Positions 1-6,692 are shown, counted from the first letter of the stretch. The stretch: 8,369 bases of DNA from G039029935 sp039029935 (GCA_039029935.1 JBCCFC010000584.1:1-8369); one strand, 5' to 3'. Notes: generated from the sequence alone by a model not told the origin. Program-made: numbers and translations.

Positions 1-10
1 CTCTATTATA

Positions 11-18
11 CCTCCTTT
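11..18 (-). promoter_or_regulatory. Possible ribosome binding site of a minus-strand gene starting just outside the window
   Basis: Read on the minus strand, this is AAAGGAGG, a near-perfect Shine-Dalgarno sequence, followed by ten bases (TATAATAGAG) that run to the window edge. A start codon immediately left of position 1 would have a usable though slightly long spacing. The TATAAT at positions 10-5 could instead be a promoter -10 box, but I see no good -35 at the right distance. The gene itself is outside the window. Confidence 0.35.
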
Positions 19-57
19 CTCTCCCCATCACTACCCAATTACCTTATTCTTATTTTG

Positions 58-92
58 TGTTCGTTTCACCCTAAAGCAGGTTGAAACGAACA
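58..92. repeat. 11-bp perfect inverted repeat, possible operator or hairpin
   Basis: TGTTCGTTTCA (58-68) is exactly reverse-complemented at 82-92 (TGAAACGAACA), separated by 13 bases. Neither side has a T-run, so an intrinsic terminator is unlikely. It lies upstream of a possible minus-strand gene at the left edge, so a protein-binding operator is possible. The rest of 1-122 shows no coding sequence and no PIN-domain remnant in any minus-strand frame. Confidence 0.4.
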
Positions 93-122
93 GACCTAAC
101 GTTCTTTCACTGGTATTGTGTT

Positions 123-227
123 ATGACTCTGCTGCAAAAAGGTCAAAATCACCCAAAAGTCCGACTTCTTACCAGTGGTAGAAATCATCAAATTCTATAG
201 AAGTCGGACTTTTTTCAGCAGAGTCAT
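123..227. mobile_element. MITE-like non-autonomous insertion element
   Basis: The 105-bp element begins with ATGACTCTGCTG (123-134) and ends with its exact reverse complement (216-227). A second, internal pair of 15-bp perfect arms lies at 155-169 and 199-213. The right end therefore reads as one continuous IS-like terminal repeat of about 29 bp, while the left end has the same repeat interrupted by about 20 extra bases (135-154). GTT directly abuts both ends (120-122 and 228-230), fitting a 3-bp target duplication; the shared GTTA(T) makes the exact boundary uncertain. The element has no coding capacity, so it would need a transposase in trans. It interrupts the start of a PIN-domain toxin gene on the minus strand. 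The parent IS family is not identified. Confidence 0.7.
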
Positions 228-298
228 GTTATAGCTTCGGGCACTTTATAGCTGATATCAATAAGGATGTCTGTATCAGTAATGACTTGGCGACTCAT
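224..298 (-). pseudogene. VapC-like PIN-domain toxin, 5' fragment cut by the MITE
   Basis: The minus strand from the ATG at 298-296 reads MSRQVITDTDILIDISYKVP, then EAIT, then TGA. VITDTDILID is the characteristic first strand of a PIN-domain ribonuclease, with the first metal-binding Asp at residue 8. The start codon overlaps the stop codon of the upstream antitoxin (ATGA), the usual translational coupling of toxin-antitoxin pairs. A full PIN toxin has about 130-150 residues; here only 24 remain, and the stop codon (226-224) is provided by the inserted element. Removing the element and one GTT copy gives only three more codons (QYQ) before a stop, and no PIN motif is found in 1-122. The rest of the gene was therefore lost as well. 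The product cannot be an active nuclease. Confidence 0.72.
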
Positions 299-630
299 GC
301 TCTGCTTCTCCACTGTGTTTGGCGCACTTCTCGGACCCACGCTGTACTATCTTTCATCTCTTCTCTGTCTTTCCACATGCCAACAAACGGCTCATTGGCT
401 AAGTCTAATTTAGTAACTGGCTCTGAATCTTGTTCATTTGTAGTGTATGTTTTTACATAGCTTCTAGCCGTCTGTGCCAACTGAGCAAGTTTATCAGCTA
501 ACGCAACAAATACATCGTTCCATTTGTTTTCTTTTTGAAGTTGATCCAGTATCACAATAGCAATAATATCCTGCTTTTCCGGTGGCAATTTGTAGACTTC
601 ATTCATTGTTTGATCTAGAAGTTGTGTCAT
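295..630 (-). CDS. Antitoxin-like protein of a VapBC-type module (toxin broken)
   Basis: The product has 111 residues from the ATG at 630-628, chosen because a strong ribosome binding site (AAGGAGGA, 637-644) lies 6 bases upstream. An in-frame extension to 699 has no such site. Residues 1 to about 50 contain EVYKLPPEKQDIIAIVILDQ followed by a KWNDVFVALADKLAQLA helix. This resembles the N-terminal module of many small antitoxins (LPeeeQdaIAalILeEL type). The C-terminal tail, GMWKDREEMKDSTAWVREVR, resembles the tail of VapB-type antitoxins that occupies the PIN toxin. The stop codon overlaps the toxin start. The likely role is to bind and neutralise a PIN-domain RNase and repress its own promoter; since that toxin is truncated, it is an orphan or could protect against a related toxin elsewhere. 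Its N-terminus is nearly identical to that of the antitoxin at 3731-4072. Confidence 0.8.
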   Translation of the reverse strand: MTQLLDQTMNEVYKLPPEKQDIIAIVILDQLQKENKWNDVFVALADKLAQLAQTARSYVKTYTTNEQDSEPVTKLDLANEPFVGMWKDREEMKDSTAWVREVRQTQWRSRA

Positions 631-708
631 GATTTGTCCTCCTTTATGAATATCTATTCCAGCTTGGATGACCTGTGCTATCAAACTTAATATCCTCAAT
701 TATTTGAA

Positions 709-737
709 ATTATACCAAAGCCAGCAATGATTTGAAA
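709..737 (-). promoter_or_regulatory. Candidate promoter of the first antitoxin gene
   Basis: On the minus strand a perfect -10 box TATAAT (714-709) is preceded, after a 17-bp spacer, by TTTCAA (737-732), a weak -35. The antitoxin start lies about 80 bases downstream. The promoter overlaps the stem of the plus-strand hairpin at 717-755. Confidence 0.45.
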
Positions 738-763
738 GATGTCATTGTCGGCTTTTTTGTTTT
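717..763 (+). terminator. Rho-independent terminator or leader attenuator
   Basis: AAAGCC and CAATGA (717-730) pair with TCATTG and GGCTTT (742-755) in a 14-bp stem with two internal mismatches and an 11-base loop. A run of six T (753-758) and then GTTTT follow. The polarity fits plus-strand transcription. No plus-strand gene lies upstream in the window, so it would either stop transcription entering from the left or act in the leader of the gene at 841. On the opposite strand its left flank coincides with the antitoxin promoter. Confidence 0.6.
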
Positions 764-840
764 GTAGCAATATGCATTAAGATACCCCGTACATAGCCTT
801 ATATGAGGTTATTTTCAAATCAAACATAGAAGGAATCGAA

Positions 841-3234
841 ATGTCAACGCAGACAAATTCAATCTTATCGCTGCCTCTTACGCCACGTATCCGCAAGTCG
901 CCTTTTTTTGATGCGACACAGCGGTACGGGGCAAAAGCCTATTCCGTATATAATCATATGTACATGCCGCTCTATTATGTTGATCCGGTGACTGATTATT
1001 GGTCGCTGGTCAATGATGTCACGCTCTGGGATGTAGGGTCGGAACGCCAAGTCGAAATTACTGGCCCTGACGCCTTTACGTTAGTACGCATGTTGACACC
1101 GCGTAATTTATCTAAGTTTCGAGTTGGTCAATGTCGCTATGTCATGATTGTGGATGAGGATGGTGGCATCCTCAACGACCCTGTGTTATTGCGGGTAGAG
1201 GAGAATCGTTTCTGGCTGTCATTGGCTGATAGTGATACGTTGCTCTGGGTCAAAGGGGTAGCCTTTAATTCAGGGCTGGATGTCACTGTCACCGAACCGG
1301 ACGTGTCACCGTTGCAATTGCAGGGACCCAAAGCGGCGGATGTTGCGGCGGATGTCTTTGGTGATTGGGTGCTGGAACTGAAATATTTCCGGGTCAAGCT
1401 CTTTGAACATGAGGGGATGCCGCTGGCAATCTCGCGGACGGGCTGGAGTGGCGCGTCTGGCTATGAGATTTACCTGTGTGATGGACGCTATGGCGATCAA
1501 CTGTGGGATACGCTCATGGAGGCGGGCAAGCCCTATGACATTGCACCTGCTGCACCTTCTGCCATTAACCGACTTGAAGCTGGGATGTTCTCCTTGAGGA
1601 CAGATTTCTGGCTGGAATGCAATCCATATGAGTTAGGGTTGGACCGCTTGGTCGATCTGGAGCAGGACTTTGAGTATATTGGCAAGGCTGCGTTGAAGAA
1701 GATTAAGGCCGAGGGCATTTCTCGGCTGGCACGGGGTATGCACATTGAGTACGAGGAAGAAATTGCTGGCAATGGCGACCACTGGCCGATTGTGACGGCG
1801 GATGGTGAGCCTGCTGGCGTGATGACAACGTGTGTTTATTCGCCGCGTTTAGAGACTAATATTGCACTGTCATTTATGGATATGGCCTATTCGGAGATTG
1901 GCACAGAGGTGGTCGTGCAGTCCCCCTATGGAGATTTGAAAGCCACCGTACAAGGTTTCCCTCTTTTGGACACCCGCGAGGAGATGCGTAAAGATTTAAG
2001 ACAGGGTTCACAGGCAGAACAAGCTATCCAAACTCAACCAACTTTTAGCAAAGGAGATACGATGAAGGCTGTTATTTTCCATGAACATGGCGACCCTAGT
2101 GTACTACGTTATGAAGATGTGCCGATGCCTGAAGTGCGACCGGATGATGTGTTGATCAAAGTATTGGCAATTGGCGTCAACCGCAATGACCTGTGGGCGC
2201 GCGAAAGTGTACCTGGTGTGAAGCACAAGCTGCCCCACATGTCCGGCTCAGATGTTGCTGGTACAGTAGTGCAAGTTGGCTCAAATGTAACCTCACACAA
2301 GGTTGGCGATGAGGTGTATATACATACCTCAATTTCGTGCCGTAATTGTGATAAATGTAATTCGGGGCAAGAGTTTTTCTGTCGTGAATTCCATATTTTT
2401 GGTTTTCAGACTGGCCCACTAGATGGTGGCTATGCAGAATATGTGCGTATACCAGCGGCGAACGCGTTGCATATACCAGAGGGTGTTTCGCATATGGATG
2501 CAGCGTGTCTGTCTATGTCACTGCTAACAGTGTGGCATATGCTGGTGGTACGTGCACAGTTGAAAGAGGGCGAGTCGCTGCTTCTGCTGGGTGTCGGTAG
2601 CAGTATTGGCACGATTGCGTTGCAACTGGCGAAGAATGTGTTGGGCGCAACTGTGATTGCAACGGCGGGTACAGCGGAGAAGCTGGATAAGGCGATTGCA
2701 TGGGGGGCGGACTATGCAATCAACCATTATAAGTTTGACATTGCTAAAGAGGTGCGCAGCATCACCAACAAGCGTGGTGTTGACGTGGTCTTTGAGCATG
2801 TGGGCGAGGCGACTTGGGAGAAGAGTATCCGAAGCTTGGCTTGGGGTGGCCGGCTGGTCATTTGTGGCAATACAACTGGGTTTGAACCCAAGACGGATCT
2901 GCGCTTCCTCTTTAACAAGCAACTGTCATTGCTGGGGTCGCATCAGGGTAGCCGTGAAGATTTGATCCAGGCGATGGAATATGCGGCCACTGGTGAGATC
3001 AAAGCAGTGATTGAGACGGTGTTGCCGTTGAGCCAGGCGGCGAAGGCACATGAGATGATGTATAGTGGTGATCACTATGGCAAGATTATGCTTGTGCCGG
3101 ACAGTGTGTTGAATGGTACGGATAAACCTGTGTTTGGTGGCAATGGGGCGTCAGCATCCAGAACGACACGACGTAGTAATGATGACGGATTTTTTAAGAC
3201 AACGGGGAATCGGTTGTTAGATAATCCCGTGTAA
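841..3234 (+). CDS. Fusion of a DmdA/GcvT-like aminomethyltransferase with a zinc-binding alcohol dehydrogenase-like reductase
   Basis: The ORF encodes 797 residues; the start is supported by AGAAGGAA just upstream (827-834). Residues 1 to about 380 are a complete GcvT-type tetrahydrofolate-dependent domain, closest by eye to DMSP demethylase DmdA. Seen signatures are KAYSVYNHMYMP (32-43), GQCRYVMIVDEDGGILNDPV (96-115), ADSDTLLWVKG (129-139), TEPDVSPLQLQGPKA (151-165) and SGYEIY (206-211). This family moves a methyl or one-carbon group to tetrahydrofolate; the true substrate cannot be read from sequence. After a polar linker (about 381-407), residues 408 to about 757 form a medium-chain dehydrogenase/reductase. 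It has four structural-zinc cysteines at 500, 503, 506 and 514, and a GVGSSIG nucleotide-binding loop (584-590). The usual catalytic Cys of zinc alcohol dehydrogenases is replaced (GVNRNDLW). About 40 low-complexity residues trail the normal end. An internal ribosome site and ATG mark the junction, suggesting two ancestral adjacent genes now in one frame. Both domains look intact. Confidence 0.85.
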   Translation: MSTQTNSILSLPLTPRIRKSPFFDATQRYGAKAYSVYNHMYMPLYYVDPVTDYWSLVNDVTLWDVGSERQVEITGPDAFTLVRMLTPRNLSKFRVGQCRYVMIVDEDGGILNDPVLLRVEENRFWLSLADSDTLLWVKGVAFNSGLDVTVTEPDVSPLQLQGPKAADVAADVFGDWVLELKYFRVKLFEHEGMPLAISRTGWSGASGYEIYLCDGRYGDQLWDTLMEAGKPYDIAPAAPSAINRLEAGMFSLRTDFWLECNPYELGLDRLVDLEQDFEYIGKAALKKIKAEGISRLARGMHIEYEEEIAGNGDHWPIVTADGEPAGVMTTCVYSPRLETNIALSFMDMAYSEIGTEVVVQSPYGDLKATVQGFPLLDTREEMRKDLRQGSQAEQAIQTQPTFSKGDTMKAVIFHEHGDPSVLRYEDVPMPEVRPDDVLIKVLAIGVNRNDLWARESVPGVKHKLPHMSGSDVAGTVVQVGSNVTSHKVGDEVYIHTSISCRNCDKCNSGQEFFCREFHIFGFQTGPLDGGYAEYVRIPAANALHIPEGVSHMDAACLSMSLLTVWHMLVVRAQLKEGESLLLLGVGSSIGTIALQLAKNVLGATVIATAGTAEKLDKAIAWGADYAINHYKFDIAKEVRSITNKRGVDVVFEHVGEATWEKSIRSLAWGGRLVICGNTTGFEPKTDLRFLFNKQLSLLGSHQGSREDLIQAMEYAATGEIKAVIETVLPLSQAAKAHEMMYSGDHYGKIMLVPDSVLNGTDKPVFGGNGASASRTTRRSNDDGFFKTTGNRLLDNPV
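2050..2064 (+). promoter_or_regulatory. Internal ribosome binding site and ATG at the fusion junction
   Basis: AAAGGAG (2050-2056) is followed by a 5-base spacer and ATG at 2062-2064, in frame with the large ORF (codon 408). MKAVIFHEHGDPSVLRYEDV is a textbook N-terminus for a stand-alone medium-chain dehydrogenase. The dehydrogenase half (2062-3234, 390 residues) could therefore be translated on its own in addition to, or instead of, the fusion. Confidence 0.7.
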
Positions 3235-3248
3235 ATATCGAAATTCGG

Positions 3249-3279
3249 GGAGTGGAGTTGTTGTAGGCATCTTCACTCC
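3249..3279. terminator. Weak hairpin between convergent genes
   Basis: GGAGTGGAG (3249-3257) pairs with CTTCACTCC (3271-3279), with one G-T pair and a 13-base loop, just after the stop of the fusion gene. There is no T-run, and it overlaps the 3' end of the minus-strand toxin pseudogene. It is at most a weak or Rho-assisted terminator. Confidence 0.25.
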
Positions 3280-3728
3280 TGCTGGCTTGAGTGTTTAGTT
3301 GTTAGACTTTCAATAGATCCGACCTCAATGCCTAACGCTTCTGCATTACGCGCCAACTGACGGTCTGCTGTAATTAGGGGTATGTTTTCAATTGAAGCAG
3401 CGGCTAGATGGAGAGCATCGGGTGCTTTCAATGGGAGGTCAAAGCGAGCCATATAATCATAGGCCAAACGATATATTTTACTTTCGAGATGAAGTAGACG
3501 ATATAAATCACTGTCGGTATGTGACAAAAATAGGTCTGCAATTTTTTGAGCCTCGTCAATCGATAAGTCGCCAATGCGTTGTCGTAGGGCTAGTCACGAT
3601 ACAAATTCTGTCTGTGTCAATTCGCTGATAATCACTTCGGAACTGGAACTCAGATGTTTTTGGGCTAGCTCACTTAATGCCTCTGGAATATAGTATGCAA
3701 CCATTACACTCGTATCATAATAATTCAC
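3273..3728 (-). pseudogene. VapC-like PIN-domain toxin with an in-frame stop codon
   Basis: From the GTG at 3728-3726, two bases after the antitoxin stop, the minus strand encodes 151 codons of an otherwise complete PIN-domain ribonuclease. The four expected acidic residues are present: D5 (NYYDTSVMVAYY), E41 (LTQTEF), D104 (KAPDALHLAAAS) and D122 (LITADRQLA). Codon 45 (3596-3594) is TGA between FVS and LALRQRIGDLS. One C-to-T change in a CGA arginine codon would produce it. The reading frame is open on both sides and no other lesion is seen, so the inactivation looks recent. Restart from the TTG at codon 68 would give only the C-terminal half, lacking D5 and E41. VapC toxins cleave specific RNAs, often initiator tRNA or rRNA; this copy should be inactive unless the stop is read through or is a sequencing error. 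Confidence 0.85.
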
Positions 3729-3730
3729 CG

Positions 3731-4072
3731 CTAGTAACGAGCATCCCGACGTTGTTGAATCACTGTGTTACTCATATCTTCACCTTTTAATTGAATCGAC
3801 GCTCTAAATTCTGCCAAATCAGGAAATTGTGGCGGTCCGTTGGGTTTTTCTTGTGTTGTAGATATGCTATTTCCTGAACTATAAGTTCTCGCGCTATTCT
3901 GCGAAGGAGATATTAACTGAACAAGTTGACTTAACAGTCTTCTAAATGTTCTACTCCACTCTACTTCGGTCTGCTCTTGGAGCTTATCCAAAATCGTAAT
4001 GGCGATGATATCTTGTTTTTCGGGCGGTAGTTTATAGACCTCGCCCATTGCTTGCTCAAGTAGTTGTGTCAT
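3731..4072 (-). CDS. Antitoxin-like protein paired with the broken PIN toxin
   Basis: The product has 113 residues from the ATG at 4072-4070. This start is chosen for the AAAGGAA ribosome site (4081-4087) and because it aligns exactly with the start of the other antitoxin in the window. A longer in-frame start at 4150 would fall inside the apparent promoter. Residues 1-36 contain EVYKLPPEKQDIIAITILDK, nearly identical to the antitoxin at 295-630. A serine- and proline-rich linker follows, then a C-terminal tail FRASIQLKGEDMSNTVIQQR typical of small antitoxins that mask a PIN active site. The toxin start follows two bases after the stop, so the genes are co-translated. It would neutralise the toxin and probably repress the shared promoter; with the toxin carrying a nonsense codon it is now functionally alone. 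Confidence 0.8.
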   Translation of the reverse strand: MTQLLEQAMGEVYKLPPEKQDIIAITILDKLQEQTEVEWSRTFRRLLSQLVQLISPSQNSARTYSSGNSISTTQEKPNGPPQFPDLAEFRASIQLKGEDMSNTVIQQRRDARY

Positions 4073-4121
4073 TATGCTTATTCCTTTATCTACAGCCAAA
4101 AACACCTGTTCATCACCGTTG

Positions 4122-4150
4122 ATTGTACCAAACTCTGCGAGCGCACCCAA
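4122..4150 (-). promoter_or_regulatory. Candidate promoter of the second antitoxin-toxin pair
   Basis: On the minus strand TTGGGT (4150-4145) and TACAAT (4127-4122) are separated by exactly 17 bases. The -10 differs from consensus at one position and the -35 matches at three. It lies about 50 bases before the antitoxin ATG, in the 80-base gap after the glycosyltransferase gene, so the pair can be transcribed independently of that gene. Confidence 0.5.
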
Positions 4151-4152
4151 AT

Positions 4153-6612
4153 TTATTTGATTTCAATCAGGCCGACAACAAACGAATCGCCTATAACGTC
4201 TTCATCCTGCAAGACAACTAATCGGTCTCCGGTTATCGGCTCATACATGCCTACATACAAAGGATACTGTCCCGGTGGTGTGTCATTGGGGATGGTCAAC
4301 GTGTAGGCATCTGTGACAGGTAGATTGGGATGCCAGAAGCCTGTCGGGTAGAAGCCATGTAGCGGTACTTGGTCCTGTTGTGCAATCAGCCCGGATGGAC
4401 CAACAAGGTGGGCGAAGACCGTGTAATCCGCGGCGGGTGGCGAGGTTGCTAACCATGATAGATGGATAGTGGCTGTGTCTCCGGAGGGGAGCGGACTGGT
4501 TGGTAGCTCGGCACTATGCAACTCAATCTGCTCACCAAAGTGAATCGGCGACTCAAATGCACTGCCTGCTAACTCTTTGATGTCATCACCAATTGCCAAG
4601 TAATCAATCACGGATACGTCACCCAGCAAGGCCAACGTATCTGGATCGTAAAAGCTCATTTCCACGCGATAATAACCTGGCTTGGCATCATTCGGAATCA
4701 TCCATTCATGACCATCCGGTAGCACATCACCAATAACCCACTTCGATGTTGGCAAGCCCCAAGGCCAGCCTTCATCTCGCACGATTTCTGTGCCATCCTG
4801 ACCCACAACACGGACCAGTATGTTTAAATTTGTGTCAATTGCCCGTCGATTTTGTAAATAGAATAGGGGGTTAATGGTTGTTCCTGTTGGCACAACGATG
4901 CGCGGTAGCGTATGCGCACCGAGATGAATTGTGTTATCCCAGACAGCCAGTGGTGGAAGCCACATTAGACCTTCATCTGGCAGTGGGATGGGTGTATAAT
5001 GATTTCTTTGCGCATAGTCAAATAATGCTGATTCTTGCTCATGGTCGTCGTTGTCAAAACTGGTTAGTAACACAGATGGGGACGCGCCTTCTACTAACTG
5101 GTTCAAGTCGTTTGCACCGATAATGTGCAATTGTGTTCGGCGTTCGTGGGACATCAGATGGGCGACACGCCAGGCAAATGGACCTGTTGCGAATTCCGGG
5201 TAAATCGGTAGCCCGGCTTCAAGTGCATAGATGGGTGAGAGGGTCAATACTGTATCTTGTGACGTTGTCTCATCGGGAAGCAGTGCTGTTATCTGCTGGC
5301 TGTATCTGTGAATTTTGTTGGGCGACCACTCATCAGGTGTCAAGAGTACTTGAAGACCGGGGAGATAGTCGGGGATGGCAAACAATAAGCTAAGGGTTGC
5401 TGCACCTGTGAGTAGCCAATGACGCCATTGCGTTTGGAATGGGATGTTGAGACAAACCCACAGAACCAGAAAGGGTATGATGGCATAGAAGTATTGTTCT
5501 TGTGAAGGGGTTGCAGCCATTGCGCCGATGAACAGAACGGCGATGAGGCCACCCATCAAGGGTTGACCAGGATTGTCCGGTTGATAACCGAATTTATGAA
5601 AGACTTCCTTGCTCGTAGACCGTCCTTGTAGGGCGGTGTTTTTGATGACACGATATGCTATGCCAATCAACGTCATGATGAAGAGTGCAATTAAAATGAT
5701 GTGTCTTGGTTCCGTCAAAAGCAACTGCCATACGTATGTGAGCTTTCCTGTCAGCGTCATGGCGGTTTGATGCCCCAGCACCTCTTGGTAGTATTGGGTG
5801 TTGAGACGGACATAGCCCAAATTGCCAAAGAGAAAGCCGTCGGGTGACTGGAGTGCCATCCATAGAGCGGGGGTGAACCCTATGAGCGCACCGACCCCTA
5901 ATGTGGTTATACGCATGAGCGTTTGTCTATTTGGCCGGAGCATGATGAAGGCAAATGGTAGAATGATGAGGGCAAAGGAGAGGCTGGTGGCTGTGCTAAG
6001 GCCGATGAGAATGCCGATGAACAAGCTGCGTGTCAGGCTAAGATGGGGATTTTTTAGGTAAAGCCAGCAGGCCATGAGCGTGAGGAGAACAGGTAAATCG
6101 TGGTTCCATGCGCGACCGCTGGTATAGATGAAGAGTGGGTTGGTAAACAGGAGGAATGTTGCGCTTATGGCAGTGAGGAGGATGATTGGTTTCTTCCAGG
6201 AAGGGTTGAGCCTGAACTCTTGATTGATAGGTAAAATCCTTCCTGGAAGAGGTTGACACCGTACAATATCAAATAGCACCCACAGACCTAGCCATGAACA
6301 GGCAATGGAAAAGAGTCTTGTGGTGAGCAGTAGATGGTCGCTAAACTGAAACAACCACGCATAGATTATGCTTAACAGAGGCACATGAAAGTAGGGAAAG
6401 TCGGCGTAGGGCGACAGCCCATCACGAGCCATGAGCGCGGCACTGGCGATAAATTGATGTTCGTCGTGGTTGAGGCCGCGCCGCATGTTTAGCCCCAAAA
6501 TCAACGCACCAAGCCCTATCCAGACGGATAACATCATCAAATGTGTTGTCAAATTAGGAGTACCGTGTTGATTGGCTTGCTGGGGGTATTCTTTGTCTGA
6601 TTGTGTACTCAT
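4153..6612 (-). CDS. GT39-like (PMT/ArnT-type) membrane glycosyltransferase
   Basis: The 819-residue protein has a short cytoplasmic N-terminus, a first membrane segment at about 24-42, then RRGLNHDEHQF (44-54). The acidic pair D50-E51 lies in the first extracytoplasmic loop, where GT-C enzymes of the GT39/GT83 type place their catalytic Asp. Further hydrophobic segments occur at about 78-90, 94-117, 142-164, 173-186, 196-225, 236-253, 305-322, 351-367, 376-390 and 399-412. An NHDLP motif (170-174) resembles the second conserved loop of related enzymes. From about 420 the chain is soluble, and from about 600 it is beta-rich, with TVFAHLVGPSG and YPLYVGMYEPITGDRL, an extracytoplasmic domain I associate with Chloroflexota glycosyltransferases. 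It probably transfers a sugar from a polyprenyl-phosphate donor onto a protein or cell-surface lipid; donor and acceptor are unknown. The ribosome site is weak (GGGG about 5 bases upstream). Confidence 0.8.
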   Translation of the reverse strand: MSTQSDKEYPQQANQHGTPNLTTHLMMLSVWIGLGALILGLNMRRGLNHDEHQFIASAALMARDGLSPYADFPYFHVPLLSIIYAWLFQFSDHLLLTTRLFSIACSWLGLWVLFDIVRCQPLPGRILPINQEFRLNPSWKKPIILLTAISATFLLFTNPLFIYTSGRAWNHDLPVLLTLMACWLYLKNPHLSLTRSLFIGILIGLSTATSLSFALIILPFAFIMLRPNRQTLMRITTLGVGALIGFTPALWMALQSPDGFLFGNLGYVRLNTQYYQEVLGHQTAMTLTGKLTYVWQLLLTEPRHIILIALFIMTLIGIAYRVIKNTALQGRSTSKEVFHKFGYQPDNPGQPLMGGLIAVLFIGAMAATPSQEQYFYAIIPFLVLWVCLNIPFQTQWRHWLLTGAATLSLLFAIPDYLPGLQVLLTPDEWSPNKIHRYSQQITALLPDETTSQDTVLTLSPIYALEAGLPIYPEFATGPFAWRVAHLMSHERRTQLHIIGANDLNQLVEGASPSVLLTSFDNDDHEQESALFDYAQRNHYTPIPLPDEGLMWLPPLAVWDNTIHLGAHTLPRIVVPTGTTINPLFYLQNRRAIDTNLNILVRVVGQDGTEIVRDEGWPWGLPTSKWVIGDVLPDGHEWMIPNDAKPGYYRVEMSFYDPDTLALLGDVSVIDYLAIGDDIKELAGSAFESPIHFGEQIELHSAELPTSPLPSGDTATIHLSWLATSPPAADYTVFAHLVGPSGLIAQQDQVPLHGFYPTGFWHPNLPVTDAYTLTIPNDTPPGQYPLYVGMYEPITGDRLVVLQDEDVIGDSFVVGLIEIK

Positions 6613-6663
6613 CCAACCCCACTTATTTTCTAAGATGCATGTATCCCAAAGATAAATGGATAT

Positions 6664-6692
6664 ATTATGTCACGAATTTCGCCAACCACCAA
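6664..6692 (-). promoter_or_regulatory. Tentative promoter of the glycosyltransferase gene
   Basis: On the minus strand TTGGTG (6692-6687) and CATAAT (6669-6664) are 17 bases apart and about 50 bases before the ATG at 6612. The -10 is one base from consensus and the -35 is poor. It is the best candidate in the divergent intergenic region 6613-6869, but not strong. Confidence 0.3.

Noticed and set aside
123..227. Inverted repeats read as an intrinsic terminator
   Set aside because: Two nested perfect arm pairs, a 12-bp perfect end, abutting GTT on both sides and its position inside a coding sequence fit an insertion element better.
631..699. Longer start for the first antitoxin, adding 23 residues
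   Set aside because: The ribosome site lies just before the ATG at 630, and the homologous antitoxin at 4072 starts at the same residue.
865..2965. Many open frames of 60-130 codons opposite or inside the fusion gene
   Set aside because: None has a convincing ribosome site or recognisable domain, and the plus-strand frame shows two well-conserved enzyme families.
3594..3596. TGA as a selenocysteine or reassigned codon
   Set aside because: PIN toxins are not known selenoproteins, the position aligns with an ordinary residue, and other genes here use TGA as a normal stop (antitoxin at 295).
4073..4150. Longer start for the second antitoxin, adding 26 residues
   Set aside because: The extension covers a likely promoter and lacks a ribosome site; the sequence similarity to the other antitoxin begins at MTQLL.
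4878..6259. Open frames of 70-90 codons on both strands over the glycosyltransferase gene
   Set aside because: They lack ribosome sites and domains and overlap a clear membrane-protein frame.
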